Positions 1 through 8,494 of a stretch of DNA of 64,000 bases are shown here, piece after piece. The notes under the pieces are model-generated. The model had not been told where the DNA came from and did not search any database. It saw only the letters and a program-made list of their open reading frames with translations. The stretch is from positions 1 to 64,000 of the forward strand of contig CAWKAN010000016.1 in NCBI GenBank assembly GCA_963847615.1, in the 5' to 3' direction. Each line of letters opens with the position of its first letter. The first letter of the stretch is position 1. Both the position numbers and the translations under genes were made by a program. The DNA comes from Palsa-883 sp963847615 (GTDB lineage Bacteria; Pseudomonadota; Alphaproteobacteria; Acetobacterales; Acetobacteraceae).

Positions 1-222
1 ACCCGCCGGAACCACGCCCCTGCCTTCAAGGCGAAGGTGGCATTGGCCGCCCTCAAGGGCGAGAAGACGCTGGCCGACTTAGCCCAGCAGTTTGACGTTC
101 ACCCGAACCAGATCACCAACTGGAAGGCCCGGCTGCTGGAAGGCGCGGCCGGCTTGTTCGGCTCCGACGCGTCGCGCTCGGATGCGGCGCCAACGGCGGA
201 CCTGACGGTGCTGCATGCGAAG
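1..222 (+). pseudogene. IS3-family transposase OrfA, partial
   Basis: The reading frame is already open at the window edge and encodes the helix-turn-helix part of an IS3 OrfA: FDVHPNQITNWK is the recognition-helix segment and LLEGAAGLFG follows it. OrfA binds the IS ends and is normally fused to the DDE OrfB by frameshifting. Homology stops after LTVLHAK, near base 222, where the leucine-zipper tail should continue; the following sequence belongs to the end of an IS110-type element. No OrfB follows, so this is a dead 5' remnant cut by a later insertion. Confidence 0.75.
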
Positions 223-459
223 GCCTGCCCCCGGGCTGTCATGTCCGTTTTCAAGAATTCCGGACGCGAAATTGCACCCGTGTTTGTAGTCCCCGGTTGC
301 GGCCTCTGATGCAGGCATGTGCGGTGGAGGGCGGGGCACTGAGCGGCGGTTGATCATGCTGTGATGCGCGGGTTGGTTACCGCAAGACCATGATGCGTCG
401 CGGGCCTGCCTCTGTCTTGACGCGGAAGTCGGGTTCCAAAGCGCGAGGCCGAGAGCCTG

Positions 460-480
460 CCCCCGGACTTGATCCGGGGG
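460..480. repeat. Short perfect palindrome, about 21 bp
   Basis: Five C residues, then GGACTTGATCC, then five G residues: a near-perfect hairpin centred on GACTTGATC. Related palindromes occur at 2424, 4944, 5230 and 60961. It lies in non-coding sequence of the IS110 remnant. Confidence 0.7.
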
Positions 481-540
481 ATTGCCCTGACCGGTTCCCG
501 CCCTCCGCCGTGCATGCCGGATGGGGTGGTAGCTGGGTTG

Positions 541-1068
541 TCAGCTGATCGAGCGATGTGCTGGCGGATCCGACGTGGTGCAAGCAATGGCCCAGACGAA
601 CCCGGCGAGTTCGCGCGCGACAGCGATGACCACGACCTGCTTCAGCTTGTCTCTCGCTATCATCTGGCGATAGCGCTGGCACAACCGGGTCTGCGCCTTC
701 CAGGCGATCTCGCGCACCGGATCTGGCACCGCTTCGACGGCCTTCAGCTTGCGCCGCGCGACGCGGGCCGGAAGTCGGTAGCTGTGCGCTGCCTCGATCA
801 ACATGGTGCGGGCATGGATGTCGCCAGCCTTGGTGATGGCACCAATGCGCCTGCGCTGGCCGGAGGAGTGCTCGGAGGGCACCAGGCCGAGATCCGCCAT
901 GAAGTCGGGGGCGGTCGCAAAGCGTGCCGGGTCGCCAATCGCCGCCGCCAGGCCGGCGCTGGCGATCACGTCCACGCCACGCAGCGCGCACAGGTTTTGC
1001 ACGAGGGGGAACAGCGACCAGCTGGGGATCTGCGCACGCAAATGTCCATCGACGCGATCAAGTCTTTG
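541..1068 (-). pseudogene. IS110-family transposase, C-terminal fragment
   Basis: Encodes the Transposase_20 (IS116/IS110/IS902) C-terminal domain. ALRGVDVIASAGLAAAIGD is the helix-hairpin-like segment, LGLVPSEHSSG and GAITKAGD are the conserved serine/glycine block, and the end reads VVIAVARELAGFVWAI. The frame stays open upstream to the ISL3 inverted repeat at 1069, so the N-terminal RuvC-like DEDD half is missing, apparently cut off at that insertion. The missing half is not found on the other side of the ISL3 copy, so the locus was also rearranged or deleted. Confidence 0.75.
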
Positions 1069-1102
1069 GGTTCTTCGCTGTTTGGAGTGGGTAGAAACGT
1101 GT

Positions 1103-2314
1103 TCAAGCGGGCAGCCTGAGGTCGAGCTTGCCGGCCAGCAGATAGACGATGGCCTTGAGGTTGCGGGTTGAGCGGTACCCTCGCGCCTTGGCCTTGGCAG
1201 CCTGCACGAGGCTGTTGATCCCCTCGATCAGGCCGTTGGCGATCTTGCTATCGAACCAGCGCAGGATGCCGTCCCAATGTCGCTTGACGGTGCGGGCGGC
1301 ATCGATCATCGGCTCCAGCCGGCTGTGCGTGGCCCAGAAATACCATTTCTTGAGGAAGCCGGCGCCGGTTGTGGCCGAAGGCTGGTCGTAGAGGTCCTGG
1401 AAGGCCAGCCGGATCTGATAGGCAGGCGCCGTCTTGAGATGGCGCGTGGGAAGGCTGTCCAGTGTCTCCCGCTGCCGGTCCGACAGGTTGGTCGGATTGC
1501 GCAGCCAGATATAGCGCGTGCCGCGCAGCAGGCTTTGGTTCTTCTGTTCGGCACGCCGCACCTGATCGACCGCATCATTGATAATCTTGACGGCGTGGAA
1601 CTTGTCGAAGGTCACAGCAGCATTAGGCAGGTGCTCGGGGGTGCCCTTGATGAAGGCGGGGCTCATGTCGATGCAGACCTCGCCGATCGCCTCAGGGTCG
1701 CCACCGTGCACGGCCAGGTCTTCGGCGAAGGCGGCTATGGTGTCGGCGTCCTTGCCCTCGGTGGCGAACAGCACGCGGGCCTGCTTGATATCGACAAACA
1801 GCGTGACGTAGTCGTGGCCACGCCGGGCGGCGGTCTCGTCAATGGCGACCTGGGTCACGTCCGAAGCGTCACTCCGCGCCCGCGCCTGGTCCACATAATG
1901 GTGCAGCACGCGCCACAACCTTGTGTCGTGCTCGCCCACCATCTTTGCCACGGTGTTGACCGGCATGGCGGAGACCATGGTCATGAGCAGTGCCTCGAAC
2001 AGCAGGGTGAAGCCGCTGTCGGGTCGTGCCCAGGGCACGTGGGCCTTCCTGATGCCGCACTTGTCGCAGCGGACGCGCGGCACACGAGCGTTCAGGTAGG
2101 CCTGATGCTGGAAGAAGTTGAGATGGCGCCAGCGCATCTACTCGGTGTCGTAGGCCGGGCAATCCGCGGCGCCGCAGTTCGGGCAGGAAAAGCGGCTGCC
2201 CGGCGCGAAATCGATCTGGATGTCGAGCCGGTAAGCGTCGGGGTCGAAGTCGCTGCGGGTCACCGTCCAAGGTGGGGTCAGGCCCAACGCCAGTTGCAGC
2301 AGGTTTGGTGTCAC
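1103..2314 (-). pseudogene. ISL3-family transposase with internal amber stop
   Basis: Starting from GTG at 2314 the frame reads 58 codons, ending in an N-terminal zinc-ribbon half (CPNCGAADCPAYDTE). It then hits TAG at 2138-2140 and continues in the same frame for 344 codons. The downstream part is the DDE_Tnp_ISL3 domain: VAIDETAARRGHDYVTLF, CIDMSPAFIKG and a C-terminal GLIEGINSLVQAAKAKARGY. Total length, about 403 codons, is normal for the family. A single nonsense change therefore separates DNA-binding and catalytic halves. Reinitiation at the ATG right after the stop could make the catalytic half alone, which is unlikely to be active. Confidence 0.8.
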
Positions 2315-2423
2315 GCATCGCCGTGCCTCCGCCGTCGCATCCCGACCTGCCCGAGGGTGGCGCCGTGCTCGCCCCCGTCAAGGACGCTTCGCGCCGCGCA
2401 AGCGCGCGGTGGCCGGCGGCCAT

Positions 2424-2444
2424 CCCTCGGGTCAGGCCCGAGGG
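2424..2444. repeat. Short palindrome in the ISL3 non-coding region
   Basis: CCCTCGGG, five central bases, then CCCGAGGG: perfect 8-bp arms. It lies between the ISL3 transposase gene and the right inverted repeat, and has the same arms as the palindrome at 4944-4964. Confidence 0.65.
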
Positions 2445-3258
2445 CATGCCTTGACCGGAGCTGCGCGCGCCGCCTGGGGGTTGTCAGGCCGGGACGAAGA
2501 AACGGCCCCCTTCAGCCAAACAAAGAAACGCCATCAGGTGGGCGGGGCGCCTGGCTGAGGCAAGGGGCGGTCGTTGCTACCCACTCCAAACAGCGAGGAC
2601 CCGTAATTCTGTGTGCGGGGCATAACCGACGCAAAGGAGCGTATTATGCGGAGCAGAGCGAAGAAAATAGCGCGGGAGGTGGCCAAGCTGCCGTCGATCC
2701 CGAAGGAACTGGTGGCGCTTTTCCTGAACGGCCCAATGACCGGCGAGGCGATCAATGAGGCTGGCCTGGCGTTCAAGAAGGCGCTGGTCGAGGCGGCGTT
2801 GAACGCGGAGCTGAGCCACCATCTGGGCAACGCGACCGGCGCGGATAGACCCGAGCTGGTCACCAACCATCGCAACGGCAACACATCCAAGTCGGTGCTG
2901 ACCGGCGATGGCAAGATCAGGATCGACACGCCGCACGACCGCGACGGCAGTTTTGAGCCGCCGCTGGTGCCCAAGCACGCCAGGCGTTTCACCGGCTTCG
3001 ACGACAAGGTCACGGCGCTCTATGCGCGCGGCCTGACGGTGCGCCGCATCCGGGCCTACCTGCTTGAAACATATGACATCGAGGTGAGCCCCGACTTCAT
3101 CCGCACGGTGACCGACGGCGTGCTGGCGGAGGTGACGGCGTGGCAGATCCGGCCGCTGGAACCGGTCTATGCCGTGGTGTTTGGAGCCTGTTGGGGTGGA
3201 CGGCCCCACGGCATCGCGTGCCAGACTTGGGCGTTGTCAACCAAGACCGGAGCCGTCC

Positions 3259-4287
3259 ATGAGCCAGTATAAGGGCATCGCCATCGACACGTCCAAAGCC
3301 GTGTTCACCCTGCATGGTATCGACCAGGCAGAGCGGCCGATCCTTCGCACCAATCTCAGCCGGGCCCAGATGATCGGGTTCTTCAAAAGGCTTCCCGCCA
3401 CCGAGATCGCCATGGAGGCCTGCGGCGGCAGCCATTACTGGGCCCGGGAACTGGCCGCGCTTGGCCACAAGGTGCGTCTCATCCCTCCTCAATACATCAA
3501 ACCCTACGTCAAACGCGGCAAAAACGACCGCAACGACGCCGAAGCCATCTGCGAGGCCGCCGGCCGCCCCGGGATGCACTTCGTGCCGGTGAAGTCCGCC
3601 GATCAGCCGGCCCAGGGAATGGTGTCGAAAGTGCGAGAGACCCTGGTCAACCAGCGCACCGCACTGGTCAACACGCTGCGCGGCCACGCCGGCGAATTCG
3701 GCGTGATCGCCGGCAAAGGCGTCAGCAACATCATCCCCTTGCTTGAGAAGGTTGAAGCGGAGACCACCATCCCACTCGAGGCCAGGGAGACAATGGCCCT
3801 GCTCGGCGAAGAGATCGGCCGTCTTGACGCCAGGCTGAAGCAGATGGCGACCAAACTCAATCAGGCGCACAAGGCCAACCCGGTCAGCGTGCGGCTGGCC
3901 ACCATCCCGGGTGTCGGCCCAATCATCGCGCTCACCCTGGCGACCGAGATCGATCCAACCGCCTTTGAATCCGGCCGTCACCTCGCCGCCTGGGCCGGCC
4001 TGACACCACGGGAACATTCAACCGGCGGGAAGCAGCGCATGGGTGGGATCAGCCGCGCCGGGAATGAACGGCTGCGGGCTTTGCTCGTCCTCGGCGCCAC
4101 GTCGGTGATCAAGGTCGCCGAAAGACCGGGCAACAAGCTGGCCAACGAATGGCTGTTGAAACTGCTCCGGCGCAGGCCGCGCAAGGTCGCCGCCGTGGCA
4201 TTGGCCAACAAGATGGCCCGTATCGCGTGGGCGATGATGATGAGCGGTGAGGCGTACCGGCGCGCGCCGGGCGCCGGGGTTTCGTGA
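3259..4287 (+). CDS. IS110-family transposase (DEDD)
   Basis: 342 residues, normal for the family. The N-terminal RuvC-like domain shows GIAIDTSKAVFTLHG (first Asp), AMEACGGSHYWAREL (Glu) and KNDRNDAEAICEAA (paired Asp). The C-terminal domain shows LATIPGVGPIIALTLATEI, GLTPREHSTGGKQRMGG and NKMARIAWAMM. ATG at 3259 was chosen because MSQYKGIAIDTSK is the usual family start; the 30 codons upstream overlap the IS end. These enzymes act by a site-specific, Holliday-junction-like route. The gene is intact and could be active. Confidence 0.85.
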   Translation: MSQYKGIAIDTSKAVFTLHGIDQAERPILRTNLSRAQMIGFFKRLPATEIAMEACGGSHYWARELAALGHKVRLIPPQYIKPYVKRGKNDRNDAEAICEAAGRPGMHFVPVKSADQPAQGMVSKVRETLVNQRTALVNTLRGHAGEFGVIAGKGVSNIIPLLEKVEAETTIPLEARETMALLGEEIGRLDARLKQMATKLNQAHKANPVSVRLATIPGVGPIIALTLATEIDPTAFESGRHLAAWAGLTPREHSTGGKQRMGGISRAGNERLRALLVLGATSVIKVAERPGNKLANEWLLKLLRRRPRKVAAVALANKMARIAWAMMMSGEAYRRAPGAGVS

Positions 4288-4310
4288 CGTAACGTTTGGG
4301 AGCGGAAATC

Positions 4311-4622
4311 ATGCCCCGTCCAACAATCGGCGATACCGCTATGACCGATGCCGAACGCCAGGCACGCTACCGCGCCGCGCGCGCGGCTGGCGCGGCGGTG
4401 ATCCGCATCCGCCGCCCGGCCGAGCGCCGCGGCCTGCTCCAGAGATGGAACGATGCGTGCGCCGAATTCACCGATCTGCAGGCCCGGTATGCCGCCTGGC
4501 TGGAAAGTCTGCCTGACAATCAGCAAGACAGCGCCACGGCGGAAGCCTTGCGAGCGATCGCCGATCTCGACCTCTCCGAGCTGCTGGCGATCGAACCACC
4601 ACGCGGCTTCGGCCGGGACTGA
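4311..4622 (+). CDS. Small IS-associated protein of unknown function
   Basis: 103 residues, or 93 from a second ATG at 4341. It begins 23 bases after the transposase stop, on the same strand inside the same element. The sequence is basic at the N-terminus (MTDAERQARYRAARAAG, then RRPAERRG) and acidic and helical at the C-terminus (ALRAIADLDLSELLAIEPP), ending FGRD. No catalytic motif is visible. I recall similar small proteins next to transposases in alphaproteobacteria but cannot verify that here. A regulatory or DNA-binding accessory role is only a guess. Confidence 0.6.
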   Translation: MPRPTIGDTAMTDAERQARYRAARAAGAAVIRIRRPAERRGLLQRWNDACAEFTDLQARYAAWLESLPDNQQDSATAEALRAIADLDLSELLAIEPPRGFGRD

Positions 4623-4625
4623 TCA

Positions 4626-4700
4626 ACCGGATGGCCCGTACCGCATGGGCCACGATGACGCGTGGCGGGGCATACCGGCAACGGCCGGTCACTGCCCAAA
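4626..4700 (+). pseudogene. IS110 transposase C-terminal scrap
   Basis: Reads NRMARTAWATMTRGGAYRQ, matching the last residues of the intact transposase upstream (NKMARIAWAMMMSGEAYRR). Only the extreme C-terminus is present. It suggests the element is a mosaic of two related IS110-type copies, the passenger gene lying between the two tails. Confidence 0.55.
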
Positions 4701-4943
4701 CCACGCGTGGATGCCAGGGTGTGAGAGCTGAACGAGATGACCATCGGTCGAACCGACGATCCGGAGAACCCGTCGAGGACAGCGGCTTGCGAAGCCGCGA
4801 GCCTGTTTGGGGCTGGATCGCGGATCCCATCTGGGCCAGCGGCGATGCTGCCGCGCCAACAGGCCGGACACATGACCGCTATCGACCCGATTGTCGGACT
4901 TCTCAATTCTTCGCTCTTGCATCCCAGGGGCCGTCCACACATG

Positions 4944-4964
4944 CCCTCGGGCTTGACCCGAGGG
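4944..4964. repeat. Short palindrome at the IS1111/IS256 junction
   Basis: CCCTCGGG, five central bases, CCCGAGGG. It lies directly before the point where IS256 coding resumes (GACGCGCTGCGG), replacing the few bases expected there. Confidence 0.65.
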
Positions 4965-5229
4965 ACGCGCTGCGGGTCAAGATCCGGGAAGATGCGGTTG
5001 TGCGCAACAAGGCGATCTACCTGGCGCTGGGCATGCGCCGCGACGGCACGCGCGAGATACTGGGCATTTGGATCGAGACCACGGAGGGCGCCAAATTCTG
5101 GATGAAGGTGTTCAACAACCTCAAAACCCGCGGCGTGGCTGACATGTTGATCGCGGTGACCGATGGCCTGAAGGGCATGCCGGAGGCGCTCAGCGCGGTG
5201 TTCCCGGCGACCACGCTGCAAACCTGCAT

Positions 5230-5248
5230 CCCCGGAACAAGTCCGGGG
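5230..5248. repeat. Palindrome inserted in frame in the IS256 transposase
   Basis: CCCCGG-AACAAGT-CCGGGG. Compared with the strongly conserved IS256 block CIVHLIRN, the codons for PGTSPGT have replaced Val. The net gain is 18 bp, so the reading frame is kept across it. Confidence 0.65.
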
Positions 5249-5582
5249 ACGCATCTGATCCGCAACAGCCTTGACTATGCCAGCTGCAAAGACCGCAAGG
5301 CGCTGGCTGCGGCGTTGCGGCCGATCTATGCCGCACCCAGCGCCGAGGCGGCGCTTGCGGCACTCGATGCGTTCGAAGGCGGCGAGTGGGGGCAGAAATT
5401 CCCGACCGTGGTTGGCGCTTGGCGGCGGGCCTGGGACCGGGTGATCCCGTTCTTTGCGTTTCCGCCCGAGATCCGACGGGGAATCTACACGACCAATGCG
5501 ATCGAGAGCGTCAATGCGCGGCTGCGCAAGATCATCAAGACGCGCGGCCATTTCCCCAGCGACGATGCTGCGAGCAAGCTGA

Positions 5583-5605
5583 CCCTCGCCTTCGCAAGGG
5601 CAAGC
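5583..5605. repeat. Hairpin-forming insertion that shifts the IS256 frame
   Basis: CCCTCGCCTTCGCAAGGG can fold with a CTTC loop. About 22 bp lie between AAGCTG and TTAGCC where the family has two codons (Ile-Trp). Coding homology resumes straight after it in another frame. Confidence 0.5.
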
Positions 5606-5747
5606 CTGGTTAGCCTTACGTAATATTACCGCCGATTGGGGGAAAGCGGCGCACCACTGGAAGGAAGCGATGAACCAATTCGCGATCCTCTACGCGGAGC
5701 GCTTCACCCGGGACGCCTGACGGATTGCTCCGCCCGCCCTTACCCAT

Positions 5748-7096
5748 CCCCTCATTTCCACGCTGAGTGCGCTGGGTAACAAGAGAATTGGGCGGCGCTG
5801 CGTGGCTTTCTGAAAAGAACCCAGACCGGCCTGTCTGGATTCGCATTGCGTCGCAGGTCACGTGTTGGTTGCCTCAAGCCCACCGTTGGCGAATCTCCCC
5901 GCATGCAACACGATTCGCGGGGCAAGTGATGAAACCGAACCGGACCCTCTGCTTCGATGAAGTGCACGGCTTCCTGACCGGCCTGTTCGACGGCGACCTG
6001 CACGCCAAGCGCGTCCTGTCGTTGGCCAACGCCACGCTCGGCGTCATCACGACCGCGTCCCTGGCGGTCAATACGATCGGTCAGGGCCTCGCCCTGGCAC
6101 GCGGCCTGGTGACCAAGCATGCGATCACGCAGGTGGACCGGCTGCTGTCCAACCAAGGGATCGATGTCAACGCTGCACTGCGTCACTGGGTCCCCTACGT
6201 GGTGGGACCTCGCAGCAGCAGCAACGTGGCGATGGACTGGACCGACTTCGACGCGGACCGGCAGGCCACCATCATGCTCTCGCTGCTGACCCGCCACGGA
6301 AGGGCGACGCCGCTGGTGTGGCTCACGGTGGAGACCGCCACCCTGAAGAACCATCGCAACGAATATGAATATCAGGTGCTGGTCCGCCTGGCCGACGCCC
6401 TGCCGGCGGACATCACGGTGTGCATTGTGGCCGATCGCGGCTTCGGCGATCAGAAGCTCTACCGGGTGCTGAGCAATGAACTGGAGTTCGACTACGTCAT
6501 CCGCTTCCGCGGCAATATCGCGGTGACCGCCGCGGACGGCGAGGTGCGCACCGCCGCTGCCTGGGTCGGACCCGGCGGATGCGCGCGCGTGCTGCGCGGT
6601 GCCCGGGTGACGGCCAAGCGCTATCGGGTCGGCACCGCGCTGTGCGTGCAGGACAGGGCGATGAAGCAGGCCTGGTGCCTGGCCACCAGCAGCACCAAGG
6701 CGACGGCAAGGGCTTTGATGAGCCCCTACGGCAAGCGCTGGGGCATCGAGTGTGGGTTCCGCGATACCAAGGATCTGCGCTTCGGCATGGGCTTGGGATC
6801 GATCCACGTCAGCACCCCCGGCCGGCGGGATCGTCTGTGGCTATTGAACGCTCTGGCCATCGCCCTGCTGACACTGCTCGGGGCAGCCGGGGAAGCACTC
6901 GGTTATGATCGATACCTCAAGTCAAACACATCCAAGAAGTGCACCCATTCGCTGTTCCGCCAGGGCTGTATGCTCTACGAGTTGATCCCCACCATGCCGG
7001 AGTTGCGGTTGCTGCCGCTGATCGACCGGTTCGCTGCCATGCTCGCTCAACTCCCGGTCTTTGCCGATACTTTCGGGGCCGTTTGAAAATGAGGGG
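5748..7096 (+). mobile_element. IS4-family insertion sequence
   Basis: About 1.35 kb with short terminal inverted repeats: CCCCTCATTTCCA at 5748 and, on the complement of the right end, CCCCTCATTTTCA (7084-7096). One transposase gene fills it. No matching flanking duplication was recognised. It truncates the right end of the IS256 copy. Confidence 0.75.
5929..7086 (+). CDS. IS4-family transposase (DDE)
   Basis: 385 residues. The RNase H-like core shows the first Asp in MDWTDFDADRQ, the second in IVADRGFGDQKLY, and the Glu in YGKRWGIECGFRDTKD, which also fits the Y-R-E-K signature of IS4 enzymes. Start ATG at 5929 gives MKPNRTLCFDEVHGF; upstream codons in frame look non-coding. The gene is full length with no visible lesion and ends ten bases before the right inverted repeat, so this is the element here most likely to be active. 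Confidence 0.85.
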   Translation: MKPNRTLCFDEVHGFLTGLFDGDLHAKRVLSLANATLGVITTASLAVNTIGQGLALARGLVTKHAITQVDRLLSNQGIDVNAALRHWVPYVVGPRSSSNVAMDWTDFDADRQATIMLSLLTRHGRATPLVWLTVETATLKNHRNEYEYQVLVRLADALPADITVCIVADRGFGDQKLYRVLSNELEFDYVIRFRGNIAVTAADGEVRTAAAWVGPGGCARVLRGARVTAKRYRVGTALCVQDRAMKQAWCLATSSTKATARALMSPYGKRWGIECGFRDTKDLRFGMGLGSIHVSTPGRRDRLWLLNALAIALLTLLGAAGEALGYDRYLKSNTSKKCTHSLFRQGCMLYELIPTMPELRLLPLIDRFAAMLAQLPVFADTFGAV

Positions 7097-7435
7097 AGTC
7101 GTGAGCCGCGTGCCGGCAACGGAGTAGCCCCTGCTTTGCCGTAGCATGGCGTCGTGCTCAGCCCGGTCAAATTGTGGGTCCTCGCCATGCTCGCCCCCAA
7201 GCGGGGGCTGCGCGCGGCTCCGGTCCCGCCGCTGCGCGGCGAATTTGACCGGGCTTGCGCGCGACTGCCCGGGAAATGGCAGGTCGGGACGAAGGAACAG
7301 GCGCCTTGATCGAACCAAGGAACATCCACCAGCACGCACCACACGCTTGCCGACAAGGTCAACCAGCGGCTACAAACACTTGCCCAGTGCGGGCAAAACG
7401 ATGAACGCCTCGCACACAGAAATTCCGACAGGTCC
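7097..7435. other. IS-derived non-coding DNA with an ISL3-like relic
   Basis: No gene. The part from about 7245 to 7330 resembles the non-coding flank of the ISL3 copy (about 2450-2540): both have TTGACCGG, then TGCGCGCG, then CGGGACGAAG and an AAAGAAAC-type tail. A perfect 14-bp inverted repeat, AGCCCGGTCAAATT at 7160-7173 and its complement at 7242-7255, encloses 68 bases and could form a large hairpin. Confidence 0.5.
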
Positions 7436-7715
7436 ATGTTGGCCGAGGCGCGCGCCTCGATCGGTCGATATCTGGACTTCTACAACCGCAAACGTCCGCA
7501 TTCGAGCCTTGACGCCCGGACGCCGGATCACGCCTACTTCACCCACCTGCGGCAGGTCGCGGCAACATGTATTTCGCCGCCGTTGTTGGGGTGTCACTCC
7601 AGTCGGGCTACGCCCTCCCTGCGTGACACCCCAACGACGGCACATAGCAACGAAAACCGGCAGCGGTTCCACTTATCGAAGGCGAAACACTGTTCAGACA
7701 ATGCCGGCCACCTCT
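7436..7715 (+). pseudogene. IS3-family OrfB, C-terminal remnant and IS end
   Basis: ASIGRYLDFYNRKRPHSSLD is the C-terminal signature of IS3-group integrase-like OrfB, followed by ARTPDHAYF. Nothing of the catalytic core lies upstream. Homology ends near 7555. The rest, up to about 7715, resembles the non-coding 3' end of an IS3 element and contains a strong hairpin. It joins a truncated ISAzo13 gene at about 7716. Confidence 0.7.
7581..7640. repeat. 60-nt hairpin in the IS3 remnant
   Basis: TTGGGGTGTCAC (7586-7597) pairs perfectly with GTGACACCCCAA (7623-7634) and the stem extends outward with one mismatch. The loop contains a smaller GGGC/GCCC stem. It looks like the terminal or transcription-stop hairpin of the IS3 element. 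Confidence 0.6.
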
Positions 7716-8051
7716 CTTCGACACCCACATCAACGGACGCATCGGATCGCCCATCGTCGCGGGTTCCACCAATTGGCGGAGATTTTCCAGAAGAGTTGGA
7801 TCCTTTTCGATCAGGGTTGGACCACCGCCGCCGGGTCGTCGAACCTCATCCGACAAGGAATCCGGCGTGGCCAGGTCCTTCAAACCCCTGCCAATCGTGC
7901 TGCGTGCGATCCCCGTCGCCCGCGACGTGGCGGCGATACCGCCGTAACCGGCCGTTTTGGCCTCAGCCGCCGCCAGCAGGCGGCGGGACCGCTCGTTCAG
8001 GTCCCGTTCAACCGCCGTGAACCGTTCGCGAATCACCGATGTGTTTATCAT
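7716..8051 (-). pseudogene. ISAzo13-family transposase, N-terminal fragment
   Basis: About 112 codons are recognisable, from MINTSVIRERF through AGYGGIAATSRATGIARSTI (a helix-turn-helix-like block), RRPGGG and LVEPATMGDPMRPLMWVSK. That is the conserved N-terminus of ISAzo13-type DDE transposases. Homology stops exactly where the IS3 remnant begins (about 7715). The catalytic domain is absent. Confidence 0.7.
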
Positions 8052-8494
8052 CCCGAGAGTCTACGCAGTACCCGACCGCGCCGGCATCTCCCTCACAGAA
8101 GAGCGTGGACCGGCGACCTCCCGCGAAGTCGGTAGTCTGTGGGCGTCGCCTAAGTCCGCGCACAGCACCAAGCCCCCGAGATGATGACACCTTCCATCAT
8201 TTCGGCGCTTGGAACCAATCATCCGGCAATGCCGGTTGATGCCCGCATCGGTCACCACAAATCGCGCATCGCCCCGCGCCGCCGCCAAATCCAGGTTGGC
8301 CAGGCGCAGCAGGCACGGGGCATCCTTGGACCCCGCCGGGCGTCCCGAATTGCCGCTGAGTCTCAAGCGGTGCAGCGCGGATCGACAGCAAGTTTCCAAG
8401 TAGGGCTCATTCCACATCCCGTCCGCCTTCGTCTCGCCCGGCCATCCACGCCAGCGGGCCCCCTTTCCGGACCCCGCGACCATCGGCATAACCG
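8052..8494. other. Intergenic region upstream of pyrD
   Basis: No gene is supported on either strand. It contains one half-unit of the window's two-palindrome repeat at 8165-8216. The rest is GC-rich sequence of no recognised kind, possibly decayed IS DNA. Confidence 0.4.
8165..8216 (+). repeat. Lone half-unit of the two-palindrome repeat family
   Basis: GATGATGACACCTTCCATC followed by ATTTCGG matches the first hairpin of the copy at 47276 (AATGGTGACACTTCCATC, ATTTCGG). The flanks CACCAAGCCCCCG and CGCTTGGAACC pair like the ends of a half-unit. The second half and the spacer are missing. Confidence 0.5.

Larger units (their letters stand above)
223..1068 (-). mobile_element. Remnant of an IS110-family element
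   Basis: A stretch with the transposase C-terminus on the minus strand plus a non-coding tail (223-540). The tail includes one of the window's short palindromes at 460-480. The left side abuts a truncated IS3 gene and the right side abuts the ISL3 inverted repeat at 1069, so only about half of the element is left. The outer ends are inferred from where neighbouring homologies stop. Confidence 0.55.
1069..2603 (-). mobile_element. ISL3-family insertion sequence
   Basis: About 1.5 kb bounded by inverted repeats. The left end (1069-1098) and the complement of the right end (2571-2603) share CGCTGTTTGGAGTGGGTAG followed by A/C-AACG. One transposase gene lies on the minus strand, with about 250 bp of non-coding DNA between its 5' end and the right end. 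I could not recognise an 8-bp target duplication, which fits rearrangement after insertion. The right end touches the left end of the neighbouring IS256 copy. Confidence 0.75.
3184..4943 (+). mobile_element. IS110/IS1111-type element inserted in IS256
   Basis: Occupies the gap in the IS256 transposase. GTGGACGGCCCC at 3196-3207 and GGGGCCGTCCAC at 4927-4938 form 12-bp subterminal inverted repeats, a feature of the IS1111 subgroup of IS110. It carries an intact transposase, a 104-codon passenger gene, and a degenerate second copy of an IS110 transposase C-terminus (4626-4700). Exact ends are inferred from where IS256 coding resumes; the right edge carries a palindrome (4944-4964). Confidence 0.7.
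2646..5720 (+). pseudogene. IS256-family transposase, split by an IS110/IS1111 insertion
   Basis: ATG at 2646 follows AAAGGAG. The N-terminal half runs to LEPVYAVVF (near 3183). The coding sequence resumes at DALRVKIRED (near 4963) and continues through VTDGLKGMPEAL and NAIESVNARLRK. The gap is filled by an IS110/IS1111-type element placed next to the first catalytic Asp. Two further lesions lie downstream: an in-frame insertion at 5230-5250 that turns the family's TCIVHLIRNS block into TCIPGTSPGTHLIRNS, and about 22 extra bases near 5583-5605 that shift the frame before LALRNITADWGKAAHHWKEA. The remaining tail is readable in another frame to TGA at 5718. Left-end sequence (GTAATTCTGTGTGCGG, 2602-2617) is present; the right end is gone. 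Confidence 0.85.

Noticed and set aside
1061..2611. 8-bp target duplication around the ISL3 copy
   Set aside because: The bases next to the two inverted repeats do not match.
1277..2758. 493-codon plus-strand frame
   Set aside because: Antisense of the ISL3 transposase.
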